This document shows positions 8,977 to 16,535 of a stretch of 64,000 bases of DNA, in pieces. This DNA is from Bacteroidales bacterium. Lineage in GTDB: Bacteria > Bacteroidota > Bacteroidia > Bacteroidales > Bacteroidaceae. The notes under the pieces are model-generated. The model was not told the DNA's origin, ran no database searches, and was given only the letters and a program-made list of their open reading frames with translations. Location: NCBI GenBank assembly GCA_004554665.1, contig SFKY01000002.1, forward strand, positions 1 to 64,000, in the 5' to 3' direction. The position numbers were made by a program, and so were the translations under genes. The stretch's first letter is position 1; each line of letters opens with the position of its first letter.

Positions 8977-10275
8977 TTATTTAAGTGTAAGTTCTACAAT
9001 CGTGTCCACACCGCTGGGCACGGCCGGCAACTCGAGCATCACGCCCGTCTTGGTGCGTGTCACGGTCACGGGCTGCTTGCCCTCAAACATCTGCGCCTTC
9101 ACCACCTTGCGGTCTGTGATGGGCAGGAAGAGACCACGGTCTTTCCATTTCAGGATGTGGATGTAGAGGGTGTTGCCCTTCTGCGTGGAGACACCCCAGT
9201 CGTGGGGAGCCACGATGCCGCCGCGGGTGCCGTACACCGTCTCGCCGTTTTTGGCGAGCCATTCGCCCATCGCCTTGAGTCTCGTCAGGGCCTCTACGGG
9301 CAACTGTCCGTCGGGGCGTGGGCCGATGTTGAGCAGCAGGTTAGCATTCTTGCCGGCAGCCTGCACCAGTTTCTGAATCAGGTACGTATTGCTCTTGTAG
9401 CTCTTGTCGTTGATGTCGTAGCCCCAAGTCTTGTTCATGGTCAGACAGGTCTCGAGCGGCAGACGGCCAATCTCGCTGTTAGGGGAGTATCCGGCGGTGT
9501 TCTCGCCCGGCAGGTCTTGCTCAAACAGCTGTATGTCTTCTCCCGGTTTGGGTGCGAAGTGGTGGTTGTTGGCCACCATGCAGCCCGGCTGGAGCTGGTG
9601 GATGAGGCTGTACTGCTCGTCGAGCTTCCAGTCAAAGTTCTTGCGGTTTTTCTGATCCCAATGGCCGTCAAACCAGATGCAGCGTACAGGACCATAGTTG
9701 GTAAGAATCTCCGTGAGCTGCTGTTTCATAAACTTCAGGTAGCTGTCGTAGTTTTCCTTGTCGCGGGGACGGCCTGTGCGCATGGCGCTCCATCCTTGGG
9801 GATAGTCCAGACGGTTCCACTCGGCGTGCGAGTAATACACATGCAGCTTCATGCCGTGCTTCTGGCAGGCGTCGGCCAGTTCCTTCAGCACGTCGCGCTT
9901 AAAGGGCGTGCCGTCCACGATGTTGTAGTTGCTTGTAGCCGTCTTGAACATGGAGAATCCGTCGTGGTGGCGCGAGGTGAAGGTGATATATTTGGCACCG
10001 GCCGCCTTGAAAGCCTTCACCCACTCCTCTGCATTGAACTTGGAGGGGTAGAATCCGTCGGCCAGATGTGTGTATTCCTTGTAGTTGATGGCCTCTTTGT
10101 CCATGACCCACTCGCCGTGGCCAATCATGGAGTAGACACCCCAGTGGATGAAGATGCCGAATTTATCGTCCTGAAAATCCTTGCGCGATTTCAGGACTTC
10201 CTCAGAGGGTTGGTACTGTGCCCATGCGCCGAGGCATGCCAGCAATGAGAAGATAAAAGTTGTTATTTTTTTCAT
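8977..10275 (-). CDS. GH29 alpha-L-fucosidase
   Basis: Exported exo-glycosidase of 432 aa that removes alpha-L-fucose from glycan ends. A signal peptide ends near Ala19-Gln20. Family hallmarks are FGIFIHWGVYS at 39-49, SRHHDGF at 101-107, and the nucleophile Asp203 in CIWFDGHW. The C-terminal ~80 residues form the expected beta-sandwich. The length suits a GH29 enzyme of the BT-type subfamily without extra modules. tatA follows in the same transcription unit. A good Bacteroidetes promoter lies 23 bp upstream. Linkage specificity cannot be read from the sequence. Confidence 0.93.
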   Translation of the reverse strand: MKKITTFIFSLLACLGAWAQYQPSEEVLKSRKDFQDDKFGIFIHWGVYSMIGHGEWVMDKEAINYKEYTHLADGFYPSKFNAEEWVKAFKAAGAKYITFTSRHHDGFSMFKTATSNYNIVDGTPFKRDVLKELADACQKHGMKLHVYYSHAEWNRLDYPQGWSAMRTGRPRDKENYDSYLKFMKQQLTEILTNYGPVRCIWFDGHWDQKNRKNFDWKLDEQYSLIHQLQPGCMVANNHHFAPKPGEDIQLFEQDLPGENTAGYSPNSEIGRLPLETCLTMNKTWGYDINDKSYKSNTYLIQKLVQAAGKNANLLLNIGPRPDGQLPVEALTRLKAMGEWLAKNGETVYGTRGGIVAPHDWGVSTQKGNTLYIHILKWKDRGLFLPITDRKVVKAQMFEGKQPVTVTRTKTGVMLELPAVPSGVDTIVELTLK

Positions 10276-10297
10276 GAGATTATATTTTTGATTGCCA

Positions 10298-10329
10298 CAA
10301 AGATAAGATATTTCCGTGAAAGTTCCAAA
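10298..10329 (-). promoter_or_regulatory. Bacteroidetes promoter of GH29-tatA
   Basis: On the minus strand, TTTG at 10326-10329 (-33) is separated by 20 bp from TATCTTTG at 10298-10305 (-7, consensus TAnnTTTG). The predicted start falls about 15 nt before the GH29 ATG. Confidence 0.6.
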
Positions 10330-10405
10330 TTTTCATCCTACATTCCTTGTCGCCTCCCGCCCCCGCAGGCGCACTCCTCCCAGACGGTGATGGCAGATGT
10401 CTGAG

Positions 10406-10466
10406 CTAAATGCCACGTTTAGCCCGCCTAAATGCGGCATTTAGCACCCGTAAATGCCGCATTTGG
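10406..10466. repeat. trimeric palindromic repeat, copy A
   Basis: Three 17-bp imperfect palindromes at 10406, 10428 and 10450 (exact 22-bp period): ctaaatgccacgtttag, ctaaatgcggcatttag, gtaaatgccgcatttgg. The second is a perfect palindrome around its central base. The copy lies between the M16 gene's stop and the GH29 promoter. Related blocks occur at 11815, 24670, 40140 and 58716. Confidence 0.85.
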
Positions 10467-10485
10467 TTTTCCAATCCTGTATTTC

Positions 10486-11742
10486 TTATTTGTAGATGAG
10501 GGTATAGAGCCTGTCGGGAGCGAAGAGATGGCGCGCCACCTGCCACAGGTCGTCGGGGGTGATACGGTCGATGGCTGCATAGAGGGCAGGGATATTCCTC
10601 TCTTGGCCGTAATGCAGGAAACTCTTGCCAAAACTCAGGGCAAAACTCTCGCGGTTGTCGCAGGCTACGCCTATCTGGCCTTTCAGTTGTCGCTTGGCAG
10701 CCGCCAGTTGGGTGGCGGAGAGCGGCTTGGCCATGAGTTTGTCGAGCTCGCGGCGCACCAGCCGCAGGCAGCGGTCCACGTCTGCAGGGTCGCATCCGAA
10801 GTAGGTGGCCCACAGTCCGGTGTCTCCATAACAGGTCATCATGCTCTCGACCGTATAGACCAGTCCGTTGCGCTCGCGCAGGCTCAGGTTGAGTCGCGCG
10901 TTCATGCCCGGGCCGCCCAGCAGGTTGTTGAGCAGATAGAGCGGCATGCGCCTGCTGTCGCCAAAGGCGTAAGCGCGCGTGCCCACCATGACATGTGCCT
11001 GGTGCGTATGGCGCTCGCTGACGATGGTTTGTCCCTTCGTATCCTCAAAAATCGCCGGTTTCATCGGCTTCGGAAGCGTGGTTGCGGCAGCCTGGACCTC
11101 GTCGTGTGGTGCCAATGGCGAGGTCTCCGTAGCCCGGCACAGCATGCGCACCAACCGGTGGAAGTCTATGTCGCCGTAAGCGAAAAAGACCGCATTGTCC
11201 GGGCGGTAATAAGCGTGGGTAAAGCGCAGTGCGTCGGCCTGGGTGAAACTGCGCACGCGGGAGGCCGTACCGAGAATGTTGTGGCCGAGGGAATGTCCGC
11301 TGAATATCAGATTCTCAAACTCGTCGTAGATGAGTTCGGCGGGCGTGTCGTGGTAGCTCTCTATCTCGTCACAGATGATCTCCACCTCCTTGTCTATCTC
11401 GCTCTGTGGATAGACAGAGTGGAACACGATGTCGGTGAGCAGGTCTATTGCCCTGTTGGCATGTTCGTGCAGCACGGCGGTATAGAACACGGTGTCTTCC
11501 TTGTTGGTGAAGGCATTGAGGTCGCCTCCCACGCGCTCCATACAGTTGAGTATGTGCCATGAGCGCCTCCGCTCGGTACCCTTAAAGGTCACATGCTCGC
11601 AGAAGTGAGCCAATCCTTCCTCTCCGGGACGCTCGTGGCGCGTGCCGGCGGCTATCTCGTAGCCGCAGTAGAGCACGGGAGAGCGCGAGGGGAGGTGAAT
11701 GACGCGCAGGCCGTTGGCCAAAGTACAGGTATTGTAGTCCAT
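10486..11742 (-). CDS. M16 family (insulinase-like) zinc peptidase
   Basis: Peptidase of 418 aa resembling the mitochondrial-processing-peptidase beta fold. The inverted zinc motif HxxEH is seen as HFCEHVTFKGT near residues 46-56, followed by MERVGGDLNAFTNKE and the third ligand region EIICDEIESYHDT. The second half (GGPGMNARLNLSLRERNGLV) is the usual non-catalytic M16 half-domain. I chose ATG 11742 because the family normally begins at this point (MDYNTCTLANGLRVI). ATG 11763 is the alternative: it has a better A-rich upstream (GGAAAAA) and adds MVSFAPD. No clear signal peptide is visible, so the protein may be cytoplasmic. It is divergent from the PfkB gene. Confidence 0.9.
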   Translation of the reverse strand: MDYNTCTLANGLRVIHLPSRSPVLYCGYEIAAGTRHERPGEEGLAHFCEHVTFKGTERRRSWHILNCMERVGGDLNAFTNKEDTVFYTAVLHEHANRAIDLLTDIVFHSVYPQSEIDKEVEIICDEIESYHDTPAELIYDEFENLIFSGHSLGHNILGTASRVRSFTQADALRFTHAYYRPDNAVFFAYGDIDFHRLVRMLCRATETSPLAPHDEVQAAATTLPKPMKPAIFEDTKGQTIVSERHTHQAHVMVGTRAYAFGDSRRMPLYLLNNLLGGPGMNARLNLSLRERNGLVYTVESMMTCYGDTGLWATYFGCDPADVDRCLRLVRRELDKLMAKPLSATQLAAAKRQLKGQIGVACDNRESFALSFGKSFLHYGQERNIPALYAAIDRITPDDLWQVARHLFAPDRLYTLIYK

Positions 11743-11814
11743 ATCGGGTGCAAAGCTAACCATTTTTTCCGACAACCCTGTCCACCCCATCCGTTTTTAA
11801 CGTGTCCGCTCCGC

Positions 11815-11874
11815 CTAAACGTGGCATTTGGCACCCGTAAATGCCATGATTAGGTGGCTAAAGGTGGCATTTAC
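11815..11874. repeat. trimeric palindromic repeat, copy B
   Basis: Units at 11815 (ctaaacgtggcatttgg), 11837 (gtaaatgccatgattag) and 11858 (ctaaaggtggcatttac), spaced 22 and 21 bp. It sits between the divergent M16 and PfkB genes. The unit types and order match copy D at 40140. Confidence 0.85.
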
Positions 11875-11951
11875 GCGGCTGATGGTGATGGATGGGTGGG
11901 TGATGGTTGCGCATGGCGGATAAATAGGAAGTGAATTTTTGGCCGATTTGC

Positions 11952-11982
11952 TTTGTTATTTGGTTGAAAATTCGGATATTTG
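11952..11982 (+). promoter_or_regulatory. promoter of the PfkB-kinase gene
   Basis: TTTG at 11952-11955, 19-bp spacer, then GATATTTG at 11975-11982 (one mismatch to TAnnTTTG). The predicted start is about 18 nt before the ATG at 12007. Confidence 0.5.
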
Positions 11983-12006
11983 CAGACTCATTATAGGATA
12001 AACAGG

Positions 12007-12945
12007 ATGAACAACAATCAACGAAAAGTGATAGGCATCGGCGAGACGGTGCTCGATATTATCTTCAAGGGCGGACAGCCCATCGGAGCCTTCCCCGGCG
12101 GCTCCGTCTTCAACGCCATTGTCTCATTGGGGCGTGCGGGGGTCAGCACCACTTTCATCTCTGAGACGGGAAATGACCGTATCGGAGACCAGGTGGTGAG
12201 TTTTCTTCGTGACAACGGGGTGAATGCCGACCTTGTCAACCGCTGTCCCAACGGCCAGTCGCCGGTCTCACTCGCTTTCCTCGACGAGCACAACAATGCC
12301 GAATACCTCTTCTACAAAGACCATCCCCATGACCATGTAGACTTTGTCTATCCTGACATTCAGCCCGACGATATTGTCATCGTGGGTTCGTTTTTTGCCG
12401 TCAACCCGGCCGTGCGGCCGCAGGTGATGGGCCTGCTCGACTATGCCCACAACCACGGAGCCATCATCTACTATGATGTGAACTATCGGCCGGCACACAA
12501 GAACGATGTGATGAAGATTACCCCCAACCTGATTGAGAACCTGGAGTTTGCCGATATCGTGCGCGGCAGTCGTGAGGACTTCGAGACGCTCTACCGCAAG
12601 AGCGACCCCGACAAGGTGTACACGGCGGAGATTTCCTTTTACTGCAAGAAGTTTGTCTATACGCAGGGCGCAGATCCCGTGGTTGTGCGGGCCGACGGCA
12701 ACTTCCGACGCGAATATGCTGTGCCGGAAACTGAGACGGTGAGCACCATCGGCGCGGGCGACAACTTCAACGCGGGTCTCCTGTACGGTCTGATTCGCTA
12801 TGGCATCACCAAGGACCAGTTGGACCGCGGACTTGCTCCCGAGGAGTGGGACAAGCTGGTGGCGTATGCCCAGCTCTTCTCCAATGAGTGCTGCAAAGGC
12901 ATCTACAATTATGTGTCAAAGGAGTTTGGGGAGAAGCTCTTATAA
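12007..12945 (+). CDS. PfkB-family sugar kinase (probable fructokinase)
   Basis: Cytoplasmic ribokinase-fold kinase of 312 aa. The N-terminal glycine-rich segment (GAFPGGSVFNAIVSLGRAG) matches PfkB signature 1, and the signature-2 region carries the anion hole and catalytic Asp in TIGAGDNFNAGLL. Bacteroidetes homologues with this length and the VIGIGETVLDIIFKGGQP start are usually annotated as fructokinases, but substrate cannot be fixed here. The start at 12007 is preferred over an upstream in-frame codon that overlaps the promoter. The stop codon directly abuts a GGTAAAA-heptad repeat. Confidence 0.88.
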   Translation: MNNNQRKVIGIGETVLDIIFKGGQPIGAFPGGSVFNAIVSLGRAGVSTTFISETGNDRIGDQVVSFLRDNGVNADLVNRCPNGQSPVSLAFLDEHNNAEYLFYKDHPHDHVDFVYPDIQPDDIVIVGSFFAVNPAVRPQVMGLLDYAHNHGAIIYYDVNYRPAHKNDVMKITPNLIENLEFADIVRGSREDFETLYRKSDPDKVYTAEISFYCKKFVYTQGADPVVVRADGNFRREYAVPETETVSTIGAGDNFNAGLLYGLIRYGITKDQLDRGLAPEEWDKLVAYAQLFSNECCKGIYNYVSKEFGEKLL

Positions 12946-13017
12946 AGGTAAAAAGGTAAAAGGGTAAAAAGGTAAAACGGTAAGACGGTGTAGGGACGCA
13001 CGTTCGTGCGTCCGCCT
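12944..13017. repeat. GGTAAAA-heptad plus GGACGCAC palindrome repeat, copy 1
   Basis: About five degenerate copies of the heptad aggtaaa run from the stop codon of the PfkB gene to ~12985. They are followed by GTGTAG and the stem ggacgcacgttcgtgcgtcc at 12994-13013 (8-bp arms, GTTC loop). The same composite occurs at 26353 and, inverted, at 46228; shorter versions lie at 28009 and 29333. Confidence 0.85.
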
Positions 13018-13124
13018 TTCCACCATCTGAAAGTATGCGAACGATATATATAATAATGTAAAGACAGGCATGGCCGTGTGGGCTGCTGTCTGTGTAATGA
13101 TAATCAAGATAAACAATAGTTGCA

Positions 13125-14315
13125 ATGAAGGAGATTAAAGACAAGATTTACTATGTTGGGGTCAACGACCGCAACAAGTCGCTGTTTGAGGGATTGTGGC
13201 CGCTGCCCTATGGCGTGTCTTACAATGCCTATCTGATAGACGACGACAAGGTATGTCTCATTGATACGGTGGAGGTAGACTTCTTCACCCAGTTTATGGA
13301 AAACATCCGCGAGGTGATAGGCGACCGCCCCATCGACTATCTCGTCATCCACCACATGGAACCGGACCATAGCGGGTCGATAGCCCTGCTCAAGCAGTTT
13401 TATCCTGATGTGAAGATTATCGGCAACAAGAAGACTTTCGGCATGATGGAAGGCTTCTACGGCGTTAACGACAATACCCACGAGGTGAAAAACGGCGATT
13501 TCATCGACCTCGGCCATCACCAGCTCATGTTCCATCTCACCCCGATGGTGCATTGGCCGGAAACCATGATGAGTTATGAGGCACAGACGCAGACACTTTT
13601 CAGTGGCGATGCCTTCGGTTGTTTCGGAGCCCTCAATGGTGGATTCCTCGATGAGGCCATCGATACCGACTGGTGCTGGCCGGAGATGACCCGCTATTAC
13701 TCCAACATCGTAGGCAAGTATGGCACGCCCGTCCAGAACGCGCTCAAGAAGTTGGCCTCGCTGCCCATCAGTTATATCTGTTCCACCCACGGTCCGGTAT
13801 GGCATCGTGATGTGGAGCGTGTGGTGGGGATGTACGACCGCATGAGCCGCTATGAGGCCGAGCCCGGACTGGTGATCTGTTACGGCACCATGTACGGAAA
13901 CACCGAGCGCATGGCCGAAGTCATCGCCGAGGCCGCCTCGGAGCACGGCGTGAAGAATATCTGTGTCTACAACATTTCCAAGACCCACCACTCGTATATC
14001 CTGCGTGATATCTTCAGATACTCAGGGCTTATTGTGGGTGCGCCCACCTACAACAATGGACTCTACCATGAGATGGATGTGCTGCTCTCTGAGATAGCCA
14101 ACCGCGATATACGCCATCGCTACCTGGGCTGGTTTGGCAGTTATGCTTGGGCTGGCAAGGCTGTGCAGAAGATAGGCGAGTGGAACGAGAACCGTCTGCA
14201 CTTCGAGCCCGTGGGAACACCTGTCGAGATGAAGCAGTCGCTCTCGCCCGAGACCCGTGCACAGTGTGTGGCATTGGGCAAGGCCATGGCTGAGAAACTC
14301 TTACAACACCCTTAA
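13125..14315 (+). CDS. A-type flavodiiron protein (FprA family)
   Basis: Cytoplasmic oxygen and/or nitric-oxide reductase of 396 aa, used by anaerobes to scavenge O2 or NO. The N-terminal metallo-beta-lactamase domain keeps every diiron ligand: His77, Glu79, Asp81 and His82 in HHMEPDHSGS, His143 in MVHWPE, Asp162 in FSGDAFG, His222 in STHGPVWH. The C-terminal flavodoxin domain begins near residue 248 with the FMN loop YGTMYGNTERMAE. It has no fused rubredoxin or flavin reductase domain, so the electron donor is separate. The symporter gene begins 25 bp downstream and may be co-transcribed. Confidence 0.95.
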   Translation: MKEIKDKIYYVGVNDRNKSLFEGLWPLPYGVSYNAYLIDDDKVCLIDTVEVDFFTQFMENIREVIGDRPIDYLVIHHMEPDHSGSIALLKQFYPDVKIIGNKKTFGMMEGFYGVNDNTHEVKNGDFIDLGHHQLMFHLTPMVHWPETMMSYEAQTQTLFSGDAFGCFGALNGGFLDEAIDTDWCWPEMTRYYSNIVGKYGTPVQNALKKLASLPISYICSTHGPVWHRDVERVVGMYDRMSRYEAEPGLVICYGTMYGNTERMAEVIAEAASEHGVKNICVYNISKTHHSYILRDIFRYSGLIVGAPTYNNGLYHEMDVLLSEIANRDIRHRYLGWFGSYAWAGKAVQKIGEWNENRLHFEPVGTPVEMKQSLSPETRAQCVALGKAMAEKLLQHP

Positions 14316-14340
14316 CCCCTCATCACATATCCCCTACGCT

Positions 14341-15504
14341 ATGAAGAAGATCAAGATAGGACTGCTCCCCCGCATCCTCCTTGCCATCGTGCTGGGCGTG
14401 GTGCTGGGCCAAGTGCTCACCCTGCCGTGGATTCAGGTGTTTGTCACCTTCAACGCCATCTTTGGCCAGTTTCTCGGCTTCATGATACCGCTCATCATCG
14501 TCGGATTGGTCACGCCGGCCATTGGCGATATCGGCAGTGGTGCCGGCCGGTTGCTGTTGGCCACCGTGGCCATCGCCTACATCGACACGGTGTGTGCCGG
14601 GGCGCTCTCTTATGGCGTAGGGTCATGGCTTTTCCCCGGCATGGTGTCCAGTGCCGTGCCCGAGGGAGCGATGGCGCAGGCTACCGATGTGGCACCTTAT
14701 TTTACCATCACCATCCCGCCCATGTTTGATGTCATGAGCAGTCTGGTACTGTCGTTTGTCATCGGGTTGAGCATAGCCTATGCGCGGCTCGACACCCTGA
14801 AGCGCGTCTTCGCCGACTTCAAGGAGGTGGTGGCCGCTACCATCCGCCGCGCCATCATCCCGCTGCTGCCGCTCTATATCTTCGGTATCTTCCTCAACAT
14901 GACTTACTCCGGGCAGGCCTATCATATCCTGCTCGTCTTCGCCCAGATTATCGTGGTCATCTTCGTGCTTCACATCTTCGTCTTGGTCTACCAGTTCTGC
15001 ATTGCCGGAGCTATCGTGCGGCGCAACCCCTTTAGGTTGCTGGTGAAGATGTTGCCTGCCTATTTCACGGCCTTGGGCACCTCATCGTCGGCTGCCACCA
15101 TTCCCGTGACGCTCAAGCAGACCATGACCAACGGTGTGAGCGAGGGTATCGCCGGTTTTGTGGTGCCACTCTGCGCCACCATCCACATGTCGGGCTCTGC
15201 CATGAAGATAGCGGCCTGCGCCCTGACGATATGTCTGATCGAGGGCTTGCCCCACGACCCGTTGCTCTTCCTCCACTTTCTCCTCATGTTGGGCATCATG
15301 ATGGTGGCAGGCCCCGGTGTGCCGGGAGGTGCCATCATGGCCGCATTGGCCCCGCTGGGGAGCATCCTCGGTTTCGACGCGCAGCAGCAGGCGCTCATGA
15401 TAGCGCTGTATATCGCGATGGATTCGTTTGGTACCGCATGCAATGTCACGGGCGACGGCGCCATCGCGCTGGTGGTCGACTATCTCTTCAGACGCAGAGA
15501 GTAG
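14341..15504 (+). CDS. dicarboxylate/amino acid:cation symporter (DAACS family)
   Basis: Inner-membrane secondary transporter of 387 aa with about eight hydrophobic helices. The serine-rich re-entrant motif SSSAATIPVTL (HP1) and the later ligand-binding region (GPGVPGGAIMAALAPLG, NVTGDGAIALVVDY) are diagnostic of the glutamate/aspartate/C4-dicarboxylate symporters driven by Na+ or H+. The start at 14341 gives the usual MKKIKIGLLPRILLAI opening. It is somewhat shorter than the ~420 aa GltP type. The gene overlaps the 3' end of the converging LOG gene by 17 bp. Confidence 0.92.
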   Translation: MKKIKIGLLPRILLAIVLGVVLGQVLTLPWIQVFVTFNAIFGQFLGFMIPLIIVGLVTPAIGDIGSGAGRLLLATVAIAYIDTVCAGALSYGVGSWLFPGMVSSAVPEGAMAQATDVAPYFTITIPPMFDVMSSLVLSFVIGLSIAYARLDTLKRVFADFKEVVAATIRRAIIPLLPLYIFGIFLNMTYSGQAYHILLVFAQIIVVIFVLHIFVLVYQFCIAGAIVRRNPFRLLVKMLPAYFTALGTSSSAATIPVTLKQTMTNGVSEGIAGFVVPLCATIHMSGSAMKIAACALTICLIEGLPHDPLLFLHFLLMLGIMMVAGPGVPGGAIMAALAPLGSILGFDAQQQALMIALYIAMDSFGTACNVTGDGAIALVVDYLFRRRE

Positions 15505-16018
15505 CCACCTCGTCCAGGTTGTGGACCACGGCAATGACATCGTGGTAGTCGCCGCGTATGAAACCGCGCGCCTGCAGGTCGTCGAGCGCCTCGATGAGCT
15601 TGGTCCAGAATCCGTTCATATCGTATAGCACCACGCGCTTGCGGTGATAGCCGATGGTATGTGCCGCCGCGACGGTGAAAACCTCGTCGAGCGTCCCGAT
15701 TCCACCGGGAAGCGCCACCAGTATGTCGCTCTGGGCGAGCAACAGGTCCTTGCGGTCGCTCAGGTTGTCGCACAGTATCTTCGTATCTACATAGTCCGAT
15801 ACATGTCCGTCCCGCTCTATCAGGGTGGGCACAATGCCTATGGTGTAGCCGCCGCCTTCCTTGACGGCGCGGGCCACACACTCCATCAGTCCCATATCAC
15901 ATCCCCCAAAGACCAGCGTGTGTCCTTGGGCGGCCATCCATGCCCCCAGTTGGCGTGTCAGTTCAAAATACTCGGCATCGATCTGCTGATTGGCCGAGCA
16001 GAATACTCCTATCTTCAT
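15488..16018 (-). CDS. LOG-family protein (TIGR00730; putative cytokinin riboside monophosphate phosphoribohydrolase)
   Basis: Cytoplasmic Rossmann-like protein of 176 aa. The motif PGGIGTLDEVF contains the PGGxGTxxE signature of LOG proteins, which hydrolyse nucleotide monophosphates such as isopentenyladenosine monophosphate. GGCDMGLM and the preceding glycine-rich segment complete the nucleotide site. The start at 16018 (MKIGVFCSANQQ) follows a good promoter; longer in-frame extensions upstream run through that promoter. The bacterial physiological substrate is usually unknown. Confidence 0.9.
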   Translation of the reverse strand: MKIGVFCSANQQIDAEYFELTRQLGAWMAAQGHTLVFGGCDMGLMECVARAVKEGGGYTIGIVPTLIERDGHVSDYVDTKILCDNLSDRKDLLLAQSDILVALPGGIGTLDEVFTVAAAHTIGYHRKRVVLYDMNGFWTKLIEALDDLQARGFIRGDYHDVIAVVHNLDEVATLCV

Positions 16019-16042
16019 CTTTCTTGGTTTGGTTTGTCGGTG

Positions 16043-16073
16043 CAAATGTAGCAATAACTTGCCACGCCACAAA
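16043..16073 (-). promoter_or_regulatory. promoter of the LOG-family gene
   Basis: Minus strand: TTTG at 16070-16073, 19-bp spacer, TACATTTG at 16043-16050, a full match to the Bacteroidetes -33/-7 pattern. Start predicted ~18 nt before the ATG. Confidence 0.62.
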
Positions 16074-16535
16074 CTTTTTGGCCGGCAAAAAATAGTCCCC
16101 CGTTTTCCTCGGGGTGACATTATATCAGACCATAACGACAAAATTAACGATTTGTATAATTCTTCATATAATAGAGCTTTTCAATACAACAACTGGTATA
16201 TATGTTTGAAATACGAGAATCTTTGCTTTAATTCATTTGTTATATTGTTAACGGAGGTTAAATATGAAAATTGGGGTAGGGTAGATGGTCATCAGATTGT
16301 TTCAAGAGTATCAACATCAGCTAAAAATAACTGAAAAGAACCTATTCATCACGGACTAAACAATGTCACACCGTATGAAACCTACTCAAAAAGTACGTCG
16401 GTCTCTACCTTGAGGCATTGCCCCTTGACGGGAGCACGGCATTAGGCAGATGGCAAGACGAGATGGACCTTTGCAAATAAGAATTACTAACAGAGATATT
16501 CTCAATGTCTAACTATTTAAAACAAATACAGCGTT
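16074..16535 (+). promoter_or_regulatory. long AT-rich upstream region of glycan locus 1
   Basis: About 460 bp without a convincing gene. The part from ~16130 to 16380 is much more AT-rich than the surroundings. A TATGTTTG box at 16201-16208 fits the -7 consensus but has no clear -33. GGGGTAGGGTAG at 16273-16284 recurs upstream of fecR at 29378. Bases 16379-16480 hold a 33-codon stretch between stops (reading KKYVGLYLEALPLDGSTAL..), which may be a remnant of a gene. The promoter of the SusC gene and its control elements must lie here. Confidence 0.5.

Noticed and set aside
10406..10466. CRISPR-like appearance of the regularly spaced palindromes
   Set aside because: Only three units per site, 4-6-bp linkers instead of spacers, and no cas genes in the window.
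15990..16334. 114-codon open frame upstream of glycan locus 1
   Set aside because: It overlaps the start and promoter of the LOG-family gene and is AT-biased, with no recognisable motif.
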